Positions 1 through 6,686 of a stretch of 20,477 bases of DNA are shown one piece after another. The stretch's first letter is position 1; each line of letters begins with the position of its first letter. The notes under the pieces were generated by a model. That model had not been told where the DNA came from. It ran no database searches and saw only the letters and a program-made list of their open reading frames with translations. A program made the position numbers and the translations under genes. The DNA is from Chromatiales bacterium (lineage in GTDB: Bacteria; Pseudomonadota; Gammaproteobacteria; SZUA-152): contig JALTPW010000735.1 in the NCBI GenBank assembly GCA_026999335.1, positions 1 to 20,477 of the forward strand. The letters are read 5' to 3'.

Positions 1-37
1 GTTCTTTACCTTCATTGTCGCTGCTGGGAAAAGCGTT

Positions 38-60
38 TCGCGGGCATGGCCCGCTCCTAC
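38..60 (-). repeat. REP-like palindrome, GTAG-foot family A, copy 1
   Basis: On the minus strand the element reads GTAGGAGCGGG, then a short CAT centre, then CCCGCGA. The same 23 bases occur again at 14519-14541 and, inverted, at 14636-14658. A GTAG tetranucleotide at the foot of an imperfect GC-rich hairpin is the known signature of REP elements handled by RAYT (TnpA_REP) transposases. This copy abuts the end of the PRPP synthetase gene, and the TAG of its foot is that gene's stop codon. Confidence 0.8.
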
Positions 61-950
61 GGATGGGTGATCTGTTTTACGGCGTCGGCCAGCAGGCCTG
101 ACAGTGCAATGCAATTGCTGGCATGGGGCACGCTGTCGGTGCTCCACACCTTGTCGATACCTGCGTCTTTCAGTTGTGTCAGGGCATCGCCCATGAACAG
201 GCCGTGGGTGACCAGACAATGTGTTGCCGCGGCGCCGGCATCGCGGGCTTGGCGTGCGGCGAGGGCGAGGGTGCGGCCGGTACTGGCGACATCGTCCACC
301 AGAACCACCTGCCGGCTCTGAAAGTCCAGCGTGGGCATGTCGATGCTTACATCGTGGTCACCGCGCCGGATTTTGGTGGCGACGCCAAAGTCCAGACCGC
401 CGGCGGCCTCGGCGACGGCGGCCACCCACTGTGCGGATTCACCATCCGGCCCCAGCAGCAGGGCAGCGGGACATGCGCGGGTGATGAATTCGCCCATCGC
501 CCGGGTGGCGCTGCAGTTGATAGCGTGGGGCAGGGGGATGGCCTGTGAGAGGTGGTCGATGCGGTGCAGGTGGGCATCGACCGTGATCACCGCATCAAAA
601 GTCTGCGCCAGCAGGGCGCCGATGATGCGCTGGCTGATCGCTTCGCCGGGATGGAAGGCGATGTCCTGACGCATGTAGGCCAGATAGGGGGCGAGCAGGG
701 TGAGTTGTTTGGCGCCATTGTCGCGGGCGCAGGCGGCGGCCAGCAGCAGTTCGATGAGCTTGTGATCCGGGTCGTTGAGGCTGCGACAGAAGATGACGTG
801 CGCCGCCAGTGGTGTGGGTAGGCGTAGTTTGTGTTCGCCGTCGGGGAAGATGTGGATTTCCGCCTCGGTAAAGGAGACACCCAGCGCCCTTGCCAGGCCC
901 TTGCCCTGGGCGCTGTATTCGCCGAAACCGATGACCTGCGTGTCACTCAT
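57..950 (-). CDS. prs: Ribose-phosphate pyrophosphokinase (short PRPP synthetase)
   Basis: Makes 5-phosphoribosyl-1-pyrophosphate from ribose 5-phosphate and ATP in the cytoplasm, feeding nucleotide synthesis and salvage. At 297 residues it is shorter than the usual ~315-residue bacterial housekeeping enzyme and looks closer to divergent or archaeal-like forms. Visible motifs are YMRQD at about 92-96, the metal-binding DAHLHR at 125-130, and the PRPP-binding loop VVLVDDVASTGRT at 215-227. The ATG overlaps the stop of the upstream phosphorylase gene by 4 bases (ATGA), so the two are translationally coupled. That pairing suggests a dedicated salvage role rather than the main housekeeping Prs. 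The stop codon TAG lies inside a REP-like palindrome, so the natural C-terminus may have been altered. The family call is secure; the division of labour with another Prs is inference. Confidence 0.9.
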   Translation of the reverse strand: MSDTQVIGFGEYSAQGKGLARALGVSFTEAEIHIFPDGEHKLRLPTPLAAHVIFCRSLNDPDHKLIELLLAAACARDNGAKQLTLLAPYLAYMRQDIAFHPGEAISQRIIGALLAQTFDAVITVDAHLHRIDHLSQAIPLPHAINCSATRAMGEFITRACPAALLLGPDGESAQWVAAVAEAAGGLDFGVATKIRRGDHDVSIDMPTLDFQSRQVVLVDDVASTGRTLALAARQARDAGAAATHCLVTHGLFMGDALTQLKDAGIDKVWSTDSVPHASNCIALSGLLADAVKQITHP

Positions 951-2527
951 GGTGGTGGCCCCTCCGCAGTGGCTTGATTGCCGATCCGGTAGCCACTGTT
1001 GTCGCTGGCAAGCGTGCTGGCAAAATTGAAATCGGCAGGAAATTCGGCATGGATACGATACAATGCCTCGCCTTTTTTGACCGGGTCAGCGAGTTTTTTC
1101 AGCAGATCGACACCAGCGCCTTTGTCCATGGGGGCGCCAGCGAGGCGGGCGATCTTCGACATCTGGAAATTGTCGATGGCGCTGACCACACCGTCACGGG
1201 GAGCGATGATTTCACGGTTCAGGCGACCGGGTTCGAAGTGCTGGGTCTGTTTCCCCTGGGCCTCGATAATGGCCAGCATCTTGGCCAGTGCACGGCCGGA
1301 ATCGAGGATGTCGCGCGCCATCACATAGCCGCTGCCACCACGCACGTCCGGATCGAATTCGAGGATGCGTCCGGCCAGGCGCAGGGCCTTTTGGCGCAGG
1401 TCGTCGGGGGCGGCGGGCTCGTTATGTAGCACGGACATCACGTCGCGCGCCTCCAGCACCGGGCCGATGCCGCGACCGATAGGCTGGCTACCGTCGGTGA
1501 TGATGACCTCGATGTGCAGGCCGAGGCGGTCGCCGACGTATTCGAATAGCTTGCGCAGGCGCAGGGCCTCACGCATGTGGCGCACCTTGGCGCTGGGGCC
1601 AACGGGAATGTCCAGCAGCAGATGGGTGGATCCGGCGGCGAGCTTTTTCGACAGGATGGAGGCGATCATCTGTCCCTGTGAGTCAATGCCCAGCGGTCGC
1701 TCCACGGCGATCAGGATGTCGTCCACCGGCGCCAGTCTGGCAGTGCCACCCCAGGCCAGACAGGCGCGCTCACGGCGTACCACCCTGTGCATAGTGCTGG
1801 GTGACAGCTCGACCCGGGCCAGTACCTCCATGGTGTCGGCCGTGCCGGCGGGGGAAGTAATGGCGCGCGATGAAGTCTTCGGCATCAGCGTACCGTGGGC
1901 GGCGACAATGGGCGTCACCAGCATGGTGGTGCGATTGCCGGGGATGCCACCGATACAGTGTTTGTCGACCACCAGCGGTTCGTGCCAGTGCAGGCGTTCG
2001 CCGGATTCGGTCATGGCGCGAGTCAGAAAGAGGATCTCCTCACGATCCAGCCCGCTCTGCCCGGCAGCCACCAGGAAGGCGGCCATTTCCATTTTTGAAT
2101 AGCGATTGGCGACGATATCGTGAGTGATGGCACGGTAGTCTGTAAGGGACAGGGGTTCGCCGCCGATCTTGCGCCGGACGGCATCCATGGATAGCGGCGG
2201 CTCGGCGTGATCCACCCGCACGGCAGTGCCTTCATCCAGGCCCAGTTGCTCGAAGGCCTGCTCCGCCAGACCCAACTCGCCGGGGGTGACGATGGCGTCG
2301 TCGTCCACGACGTTCAGCAGGGCCTGGATACGATGACTGTCAGATTCGATGAGGATTTTCGACAGGGCCTGAAAGCCCTCGGCACGATAGAGTTCACACT
2401 CCCGATGGAGATAGGCCACGTTTTCACGGTAGGTGTCGATGGCGACGCGGCGCAGGCTCAGGAGTTCATGGTCAGCGGTCTTTACGGTTTTTTTCACTAT
2501 TTTTTCCACTGTTTTTTTCGCATCCAT
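947..2527 (-). CDS. AMP phosphorylase / thymidine phosphorylase family protein
   Basis: Phosphorolytic nucleoside or nucleotide phosphorylase of the DeoA/AMP phosphorylase superfamily. The protein has 526 residues, near the ~500 of archaeal-type AMP phosphorylases and longer than the ~440 of classical DeoA. The phosphate-binding segment reads DKHCIGGIPGNRTT (about 188-201), followed by KTSSRAITSPAGTADTME (217-234). The GIPGNR form, rather than the DeoA form, is typical of the AMP phosphorylase branch, which converts AMP and phosphate into adenine and ribose 1,5-bisphosphate. A lysine-rich N-terminus of about 18 residues precedes the N-terminal domain. The start is backed by AAAGG five bases upstream. 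It is first in a two-gene minus-strand operon with prs and diverges from the sigma factor gene. Databases would probably call it thymidine phosphorylase; the real substrate cannot be read from sequence. Confidence 0.85.
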   Translation of the reverse strand: MDAKKTVEKIVKKTVKTADHELLSLRRVAIDTYRENVAYLHRECELYRAEGFQALSKILIESDSHRIQALLNVVDDDAIVTPGELGLAEQAFEQLGLDEGTAVRVDHAEPPLSMDAVRRKIGGEPLSLTDYRAITHDIVANRYSKMEMAAFLVAAGQSGLDREEILFLTRAMTESGERLHWHEPLVVDKHCIGGIPGNRTTMLVTPIVAAHGTLMPKTSSRAITSPAGTADTMEVLARVELSPSTMHRVVRRERACLAWGGTARLAPVDDILIAVERPLGIDSQGQMIASILSKKLAAGSTHLLLDIPVGPSAKVRHMREALRLRKLFEYVGDRLGLHIEVIITDGSQPIGRGIGPVLEARDVMSVLHNEPAAPDDLRQKALRLAGRILEFDPDVRGGSGYVMARDILDSGRALAKMLAIIEAQGKQTQHFEPGRLNREIIAPRDGVVSAIDNFQMSKIARLAGAPMDKGAGVDLLKKLADPVKKGEALYRIHAEFPADFNFASTLASDNSGYRIGNQATAEGPPP

Positions 2528-2576
2528 GGGAACCTTTTACCCGTCAATGACGCCATAGCGCAAGTCAAATATTTTT

Positions 2577-2600
2577 CGTGTGCCTCAGTGGTTGCACACG
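2577..2600. promoter_or_regulatory. Inverted repeat in the divergent phosphorylase/sigma intergenic region
   Basis: CGTGTGC (2577-2583) and GCACACG (2594-2600) form a perfect 7-bp inverted repeat with a 10-base spacer. It lies between the divergent phosphorylase and ECF sigma genes, 54 bases before the sigma start. It could be an operator or a small hairpin in a leader. No clear ECF-type -35/-10 pair with correct spacing was found in this 126-base gap. Confidence 0.35.
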
Positions 2601-2653
2601 GGGGATTTTCGAGGTGTTTTTAATATCCACTTAAGTTTTTTCCTATACCTTCC

Positions 2654-3301
2654 ATGATCATGAGAAATATCCTTCCTTTTCGTGCCCGGCGCGAGACACT
2701 GCCTGATTTTGAGACGCTGGTGTGTTCTCACCTCGATCACCTGTACCGGCTCGCTTACCGTTTTTGCGGCCATCGGCAGGATGCCGAGGATCTGGTGCAG
2801 GATCTGCTGGTCAAACTCTATCCCCGCCATGCCGAAATCGCCAAGGTCGAGAAACTGCGTCCCTGGCTGGTGACGATCCTTTACCGCATGTTCATCGATA
2901 GCACGCGCCGCAAGGCCCGTTCGCGGCTTGAACTGATCGATGATGAAACAAAATTCTATGAAAGCACCGCCTCCAGCGATGAACAGCCGGAGCAGTCGCT
3001 GGCGCGAGAGCAGCGTATGGGACAAATACAGGCGGCCTTCGAGCGGCTCAGTGACGATCACCGTACCCTGTTGGCCCTGCATGACATCGAGGGTTATCGT
3101 CTGACCGAGTTGGAAGAGATGCTGGCAGTGCCGTTGGGCACACTGAAATCCCGCATCCACCGTGCCCGGGCGCGTATGCGGACGCTACTGAATGGGATAA
3201 AGGAGCCACCTGCAGATGGCCCGGTAGGCTCGTCGATGGATTTGGAGAATAGCGGAACCTTATTTAATCCATCGTCGTTAGTTACAGACGAGAGGGGATG
3301 A
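2654..3301 (+). CDS. ECF-type RNA polymerase sigma factor
   Basis: Alternative sigma factor of the extracytoplasmic function class, directing RNA polymerase to a small regulon after an envelope signal. The 215 residues contain a sigma region 2 at about 20-88, with the core-binding stretch DAEDLVQDLLVKLY, and a sigma region 4 helix-turn-helix at about 123-177, with LTELEEMLAVPLGTLKSRIH. There is no region 3, as expected for the class. A 35-residue low-complexity tail follows region 4 and is longer than usual. Two ATGs, at 2654 and 2660, are possible starts and neither has a good Shine-Dalgarno; the first is used here. The stop is two bases before the likely start of the anti-sigma gene, so the pair is co-translated. 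ECF genes usually control their own promoter, but no convincing motif was seen here. Confidence 0.93.
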   Translation: MIMRNILPFRARRETLPDFETLVCSHLDHLYRLAYRFCGHRQDAEDLVQDLLVKLYPRHAEIAKVEKLRPWLVTILYRMFIDSTRRKARSRLELIDDETKFYESTASSDEQPEQSLAREQRMGQIQAAFERLSDDHRTLLALHDIEGYRLTELEEMLAVPLGTLKSRIHRARARMRTLLNGIKEPPADGPVGSSMDLENSGTLFNPSSLVTDERG

Positions 3302-3303
3302 AA

Positions 3304-3999
3304 ATGACATGCGATGGATTTTACGAGCGAATAGACGATTATCTCGATGATGAACTGCCAGCGGCGCAGCGGGACACTTTCGAGCGTCATCTGAATGATT
3401 GTGCTGGCTGTCAGCGGCGATTTTCGCGGCAACAGGCACTGCGCGCCGATCTCAAGGCCATGCCGGTTCCTGCCCCATCAGTGGACTTTGCCGAACGGGT
3501 GTTGCGGCAGGCAGTGAAAAGCAACGTCAGTCATCACCACCGGCACGGCTTCGTGACGGGGTTCGGTAGCGCCCTGGTGGCCGGTTTGGCGCTCTGGGTT
3601 GTGATCGGGCTCTTTCCTGCTCAACAAACAATTGCTCCGCAAGGGGCTGAACCACTGCAGATAGTCTCCATTGCTCTTGATGCCCTTAATGAAAAGCAGG
3701 ATGTCAGCCTGGTATTCAATGCCGAGCGGGCTGTGCTGGGGGCAAGGATTTCCATTGAGTTGCCGGACAACGTTACCATCGCGGGCTACCCCGGGCGCAA
3801 GCGCCTGGAATGGCGCACTGATCTCGCCAAGGGCAGCAACCTGCTGCGTCTGCCAGTGATCGCCAGTCAGGCGAATAGCGGTCAACTGATTGCGCATATT
3901 GAGCATGACAACAGGGTGACGACCTTGAAAATCCAGATCGACGTACAAAAACCGGGAGTCACGGGCAGTGTCGGGCTGCCTGTTCAGCGCATGGCATAA
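3304..3999 (+). CDS. Membrane-anchored zinc anti-sigma factor
   Basis: Likely holds the adjacent ECF sigma factor inactive at the inner membrane until a signal arrives. The N-terminus carries a ZAS/zf-HC2 pattern: Cys3, then His29-x3-Cys33-x2-Cys36. A single hydrophobic segment at about 83-105 places the remaining ~125 residues in the periplasm. That part looks beta-rich, with alternating hydrophobic stretches such as VSLVFNAERAVLGARISIEL, and is a plausible sensor domain. The start at 3304 is preferred over the in-frame ATG at 3298 because AGAGGGG sits six bases upstream of 3304 but abuts 3298; this gives 231 residues. It follows the sigma gene and precedes the Asp-rich protein gene by 59 bases. 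Regulated proteolysis is the usual release route in the family, but none is shown here. Confidence 0.88.
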   Translation: MTCDGFYERIDDYLDDELPAAQRDTFERHLNDCAGCQRRFSRQQALRADLKAMPVPAPSVDFAERVLRQAVKSNVSHHHRHGFVTGFGSALVAGLALWVVIGLFPAQQTIAPQGAEPLQIVSIALDALNEKQDVSLVFNAERAVLGARISIELPDNVTIAGYPGRKRLEWRTDLAKGSNLLRLPVIASQANSGQLIAHIEHDNRVTTLKIQIDVQKPGVTGSVGLPVQRMA

Positions 4000-4058
4000 A
4001 GGATATGCCGGAAAGGGAAGGCTTTGGTTTAACAGAATCTGATGTAGGAGTAGCTGTA

Positions 4059-4718
4059 ATGACGAATGTGAAAGCCACGTTGATGGCTGCTGGCTTTGCC
4101 CTTTCCGTCCTGACTCTGAGCATGGAGAGTGCACAGGCGATTGATCTGGATGATCTCGATATAACGATTCAGGTTATCGATAGTGATGACGTCAGAGATA
4201 TTAGTAATGTACTGAGCCTGCCGGACTTTTCTTATGACAGAAGGCCCGATGACGATGATCGCGAAGGCGAAGATCATGGCCGTAACGATCCTGACGATGA
4301 CGACGATCATGGTGAAGACGAGCACGACGGCCACGACAACGACGACAACAAGAGAGGTCGCGAAGACGGTGATCGTGACGATGCCGATGATGACCGTGAC
4401 GATGCCGATGATGACCGTGACGATGCCGATGATGACCGTGACGATGCCGATGATGACCGTGACGATGCTGATGACGACCGTGACGATGCCGATGATGACC
4501 GTGACGATGCCGATGATGACCGTGACGATGCCGATGATGACCGTGACGATGCCGATGATGACCGTGACGATGCCGATGACGACCGTGACGATGCCGATGA
4601 CGACCGTGACGATGCTGATGACGACCGTGACGATGCTGATGACGACCGTGACGATGCCAAGGATGACAAAGATGACGACAAAGACGACAAAGATGACGAC
4701 AAGGATGATCAATCCTGA
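4059..4718 (+). CDS. Exported Asp-rich heptad-repeat protein, function unknown
   Basis: Not a family I recognise. The start at 4059 is chosen over an upstream in-frame ATG (4005) because TAGGAG sits eight bases before it and a clean signal peptide follows. That peptide has a basic start, a hydrophobic core and AQA at about 25-27, with no lipobox Cys. The mature protein (about 190 residues) begins with a short unique region, IDLDDLDITIQVIDSDD, then becomes Asp-, Glu- and His-rich. Residues 105-202 are 14 heptads of the form DRDDADD, the last one diverging to DRDDAKD. A Lys-Asp tail follows. The mature part has no cysteine and no predicted membrane segment. Such chains usually bind divalent cations or stay disordered. 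Its place after an ECF sigma/anti-sigma pair and before an outer-membrane barrel suggests an envelope or secreted effector of that regulon. Confidence 0.8.
   Translation: MTNVKATLMAAGFALSVLTLSMESAQAIDLDDLDITIQVIDSDDVRDISNVLSLPDFSYDRRPDDDDREGEDHGRNDPDDDDDHGEDEHDGHDNDDNKRGREDGDRDDADDDRDDADDDRDDADDDRDDADDDRDDADDDRDDADDDRDDADDDRDDADDDRDDADDDRDDADDDRDDADDDRDDADDDRDDADDDRDDAKDDKDDDKDDKDDDKDDQS
4371..4664 (+). repeat. Tandem 21-bp coding minisatellite (14 units)
   Basis: Fourteen units of exactly 21 bases, in frame with the Asp-rich protein; the typical unit reads GACGATGCCGATGATGACCGT if phased on GAC GAT. Most differences are synonymous (GCC/GCT, GAT/GAC) and clustered, as expected from copying of neighbouring units. 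The last unit changes the sixth codon to Lys. Near-identity between units points to recent expansion and likely length variation between strains. Confidence 0.95.
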
Positions 4719-4772
4719 TTGATACGATTTTCCGGCAACTAAAATTTAAGCTGCTGTTAAGTTGTCCTTGGT

Positions 4773-4817
4773 AAAAAAACAATCCTCCCTGGTATGCCAG
4801 GGGGGATTGTTTTTTTT
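4773..4817. terminator. Strong bidirectional rho-independent terminator
   Basis: A 20-bp stem (4773-4792 with 4797-4816, one G-T wobble) closes on a TATG loop. An A-run precedes it and a T-run follows, so it works on either strand. It ends the sigma/anti-sigma/Asp-rich transcript 54 bases after the stop and lies only 55 bases ahead of the barrel gene. Confidence 0.92.
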
Positions 4818-4871
4818 CATGATCCCGGTGGTTTGATGTATCCGTCGATCACTTGTCTGTTGAGGTACATT

Positions 4872-6221
4872 ATGTGGCTATATGCAACTTTTTTTGCCTT
4901 CTCTCTGATCTTGTTCATGCCTCTTGCAGTCCTTGCCGGTGAGGTCGGTGACAGTTTTTCCCGGGGCGTGGGAGCTGCTAATACCGGTGACTATGAAAAT
5001 GCGCTGAACCATTTTCTGCGGGCCCGTGAACTGGGCCTGGACAAACCCGTGCTGGATTACAACCTGGGTGTTGCCTATTACCGTCTTGACCGCTACGGTG
5101 ATGCCCGCAAGATCTTCACCCGTTTGCTGGCAGCACCAAAATTCACCCATCTGGCCTATTTCAATCTGGGTTTGATTGCCAATAAAGTCGGTGATGAACA
5201 TTCCGCCAGCGACTGGTTCCTGCGAACGTATCAGCACAGTACAGACGCTAGTCTCAAGGCCCTGTCTGCCAAGGCATTGAAACGTCTGGGAACCGATGTG
5301 AAAAAAAGCCCAGCAAAAAAATTGAAGCGCCTGGGAACCGGTGTGAGAAAAAAACCAACCAAAAAATGGAGCGGTTTCGTGGCTGCTAATGCGGATTATG
5401 ACTCCAATGTGAAACAGGCTAACGAAGACCTGGTGGGTGTGGTGGGTGAAAGCGATACTAGTTTCGAAATCATGGGCGTGGGCAATTATTGGCTGCGTGG
5501 TGGGCGCAAGGATGGTGTGCGTCTTTCCTTTGGCGCTAATGTGCAAAAATACCAGACCCTGAATAACTATGATTTCAGCCAATTACACCTGGGTCTGTCC
5601 CGTTTCGGCAGGCTGGGAGAGTGGCGTATGCGCTTTACCGGTTCCTGGCATGAAAGCTATTTGGGTGGCGACAATTACCAGCGTATTTTTGGTGGCGAGG
5701 CACGCGGGCGGTATGGGCTTGGCGATGGTAAATATCTGCGTCTGCGCTATCGGCTTAATTACATTACCGCGACGGATGCGGTTTTTGAGGCATTGGATGG
5801 TTGGCGTCACCAGTTGCGTGCCGGCATGCAGGTCAGTATGGGCAGGCACCGATTAAGAAGCTATTACCAGTTAGAGGTGAATGATCGTAACGACAGAGAT
5901 AATGGCATTCGCTTCACCAGTTTTTCGCCGACACGGCATGCCGTGCGCGCCATCGCCAGCCTGCGCTTGGATGCACGCTGGAGGATGCGTCTGGATGCAC
6001 GCTATCGCTACAGTGTCTATAACGATCCCAGCGATATTAGCGGTGCTGGCTCTATTACCCGTGTTGATAATCAGATTCGCCTCGGCGCACGCCTGGGCCG
6101 CGGCTTTGCCAGATACTGGGAGGTGGAAGGGCAATATGATTATTACGACAACAATTCCAATGTCGATGTTTACAGCTACAAACGCTCCGTCATTTCCCTG
6201 GGCATCAACCGCGTCTTTTGA
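4872..6221 (+). CDS. TPR plus outer-membrane beta-barrel protein (SLAM-like architecture)
   Basis: Exported protein of 449 residues. A signal peptide (MWLYATFFAF..., cleavage near LA22-G23) is followed by about three TPR helical hairpins (28-125), for example DYNLGVAYYRLDRYGDARKIF. Next comes a Lys-rich linker with a duplicated 15-residue unit (136-165), then about 280 residues of alternating aromatic strands ending in Phe, typical of a Gram-negative outer-membrane barrel. A periplasmic TPR plus a C-terminal barrel is the layout of surface lipoprotein assembly modulators (Slam, DUF560), which move client proteins to the surface. Membership is a suggestion from architecture, not an alignment. 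The start at 4872 has GAGG six bases upstream; the ATG at 4836 is an alternative. An earlier ATG (4794) lies inside the terminator and is rejected. Expression probably relies on read-through or an unseen promoter. Confidence 0.8.
   Translation: MWLYATFFAFSLILFMPLAVLAGEVGDSFSRGVGAANTGDYENALNHFLRARELGLDKPVLDYNLGVAYYRLDRYGDARKIFTRLLAAPKFTHLAYFNLGLIANKVGDEHSASDWFLRTYQHSTDASLKALSAKALKRLGTDVKKSPAKKLKRLGTGVRKKPTKKWSGFVAANADYDSNVKQANEDLVGVVGESDTSFEIMGVGNYWLRGGRKDGVRLSFGANVQKYQTLNNYDFSQLHLGLSRFGRLGEWRMRFTGSWHESYLGGDNYQRIFGGEARGRYGLGDGKYLRLRYRLNYITATDAVFEALDGWRHQLRAGMQVSMGRHRLRSYYQLEVNDRNDRDNGIRFTSFSPTRHAVRAIASLRLDARWRMRLDARYRYSVYNDPSDISGAGSITRVDNQIRLGARLGRGFARYWEVEGQYDYYDNNSNVDVYSYKRSVISLGINRVF
5277..5366 (+). 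repeat. Duplicated 45-bp unit in the TPR-barrel linker
   Basis: Two adjacent 45-base units encode LKRLGTDVKKSPAKK and LKRLGTGVRKKPTKK. The basic linker joins the TPR part to the barrel and probably lies on the periplasmic side. Divergence between the copies is modest, mostly third-position and A-run changes. Confidence 0.85.
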
Positions 6222-6374
6222 TTTTTGTCTCCGCGGCCTGCCAGATGTGGGCTTGGATCGCTCATGGAAAACCCTTTTTTATAGTCTGGTAACTATTCGT
6301 TAGTTCTACTTTGTCAGATTAGATATCAATAAAATCATGGCGTTACGGTTTTAAAGCCTATTTTGTAACGACTG

Positions 6375-6686
6375 ACACCATGAAGAACATGAAGCACATG
6401 AAGGTTTCACAGGACAAAGCTTTTGATACCTTCCTTCAGCAGAGTCAGCAGCCAGGCTGGAGTAACATTCGCCGCAAGCTGCGAGGAATTAAACCCCCAG
6501 GGATTCAACAGATAGTGGGTACTCAAGTTGAAAACAAATTTTTCGAGCGTTCATGTGCTAGGTATTGCTGATAGGTGGTTTCCAACAAGCCTGGGCCGAG
6601 CACCTTGTGAACATCGATGGCAGCAGCAATGATCCGATGTGCGCATTCACTATTACCTTTCAACACTTCATGTTCTTCTATGGTGT
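6375..6686. repeat. Inverted repeat flanking the GxxExxY remnant
   Basis: ACACCATGAAGAACATGAAG (6375-6394) and its inverted near-copy at 6666-6686 (one extra A) flank the GxxExxY pseudogene exactly. The left arm lies just beyond the pseudogene stop and the right arm overlaps its N-terminal codons. The arrangement suggests a cassette bounded by its own termini. Confidence 0.6.
6407..6686 (-). pseudogene. Decayed GxxExxY-family protein gene
   Basis: On the minus strand a clear N-terminal half reads IIAAAIDVHKVLGPG followed by LLETTY, giving the family's namesake motif G-x2-E-x2-Y. The frame then hits TGA after HERSKNLFST. A second frame continues with FQLEYPLSVESLGV, and a third ends with LLKEGIKSFVL and a stop at 6407-6409, matching the expected C-terminus. 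The middle third of the family (normally about 120-130 residues) is deleted. The expected start codon is ATA instead of ATG. GxxExxY proteins are small, widespread and of unproven function, often found as scattered single genes. At least one frameshift and one deletion make this copy non-functional. Confidence 0.7.

Noticed and set aside
2585..3160. 191-codon minus-strand frame opposite the sigma factor gene
   Set aside because: Shadow of a clearly recognised sigma factor on the plus strand.
4371..4664. Possible CRISPR array
   Set aside because: The units are directly adjacent with no unique spacers and lie in frame within a coding gene.
4201..4782. Several long overlapping frames on both strands across the repeat (including minus-strand 4029-4712 and 4307-4702)
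   Set aside because: The 21-bp unit lacks stops in several frames, so these are artefacts of the array. Only the frame with a signal peptide and a ribosome site is kept.
6380..6571. 63-codon plus-strand frame starting MKNMKHMKVSQ
   Set aside because: It is antisense to the GxxExxY remnant and its first codons are the inverted-repeat arm; no independent support.
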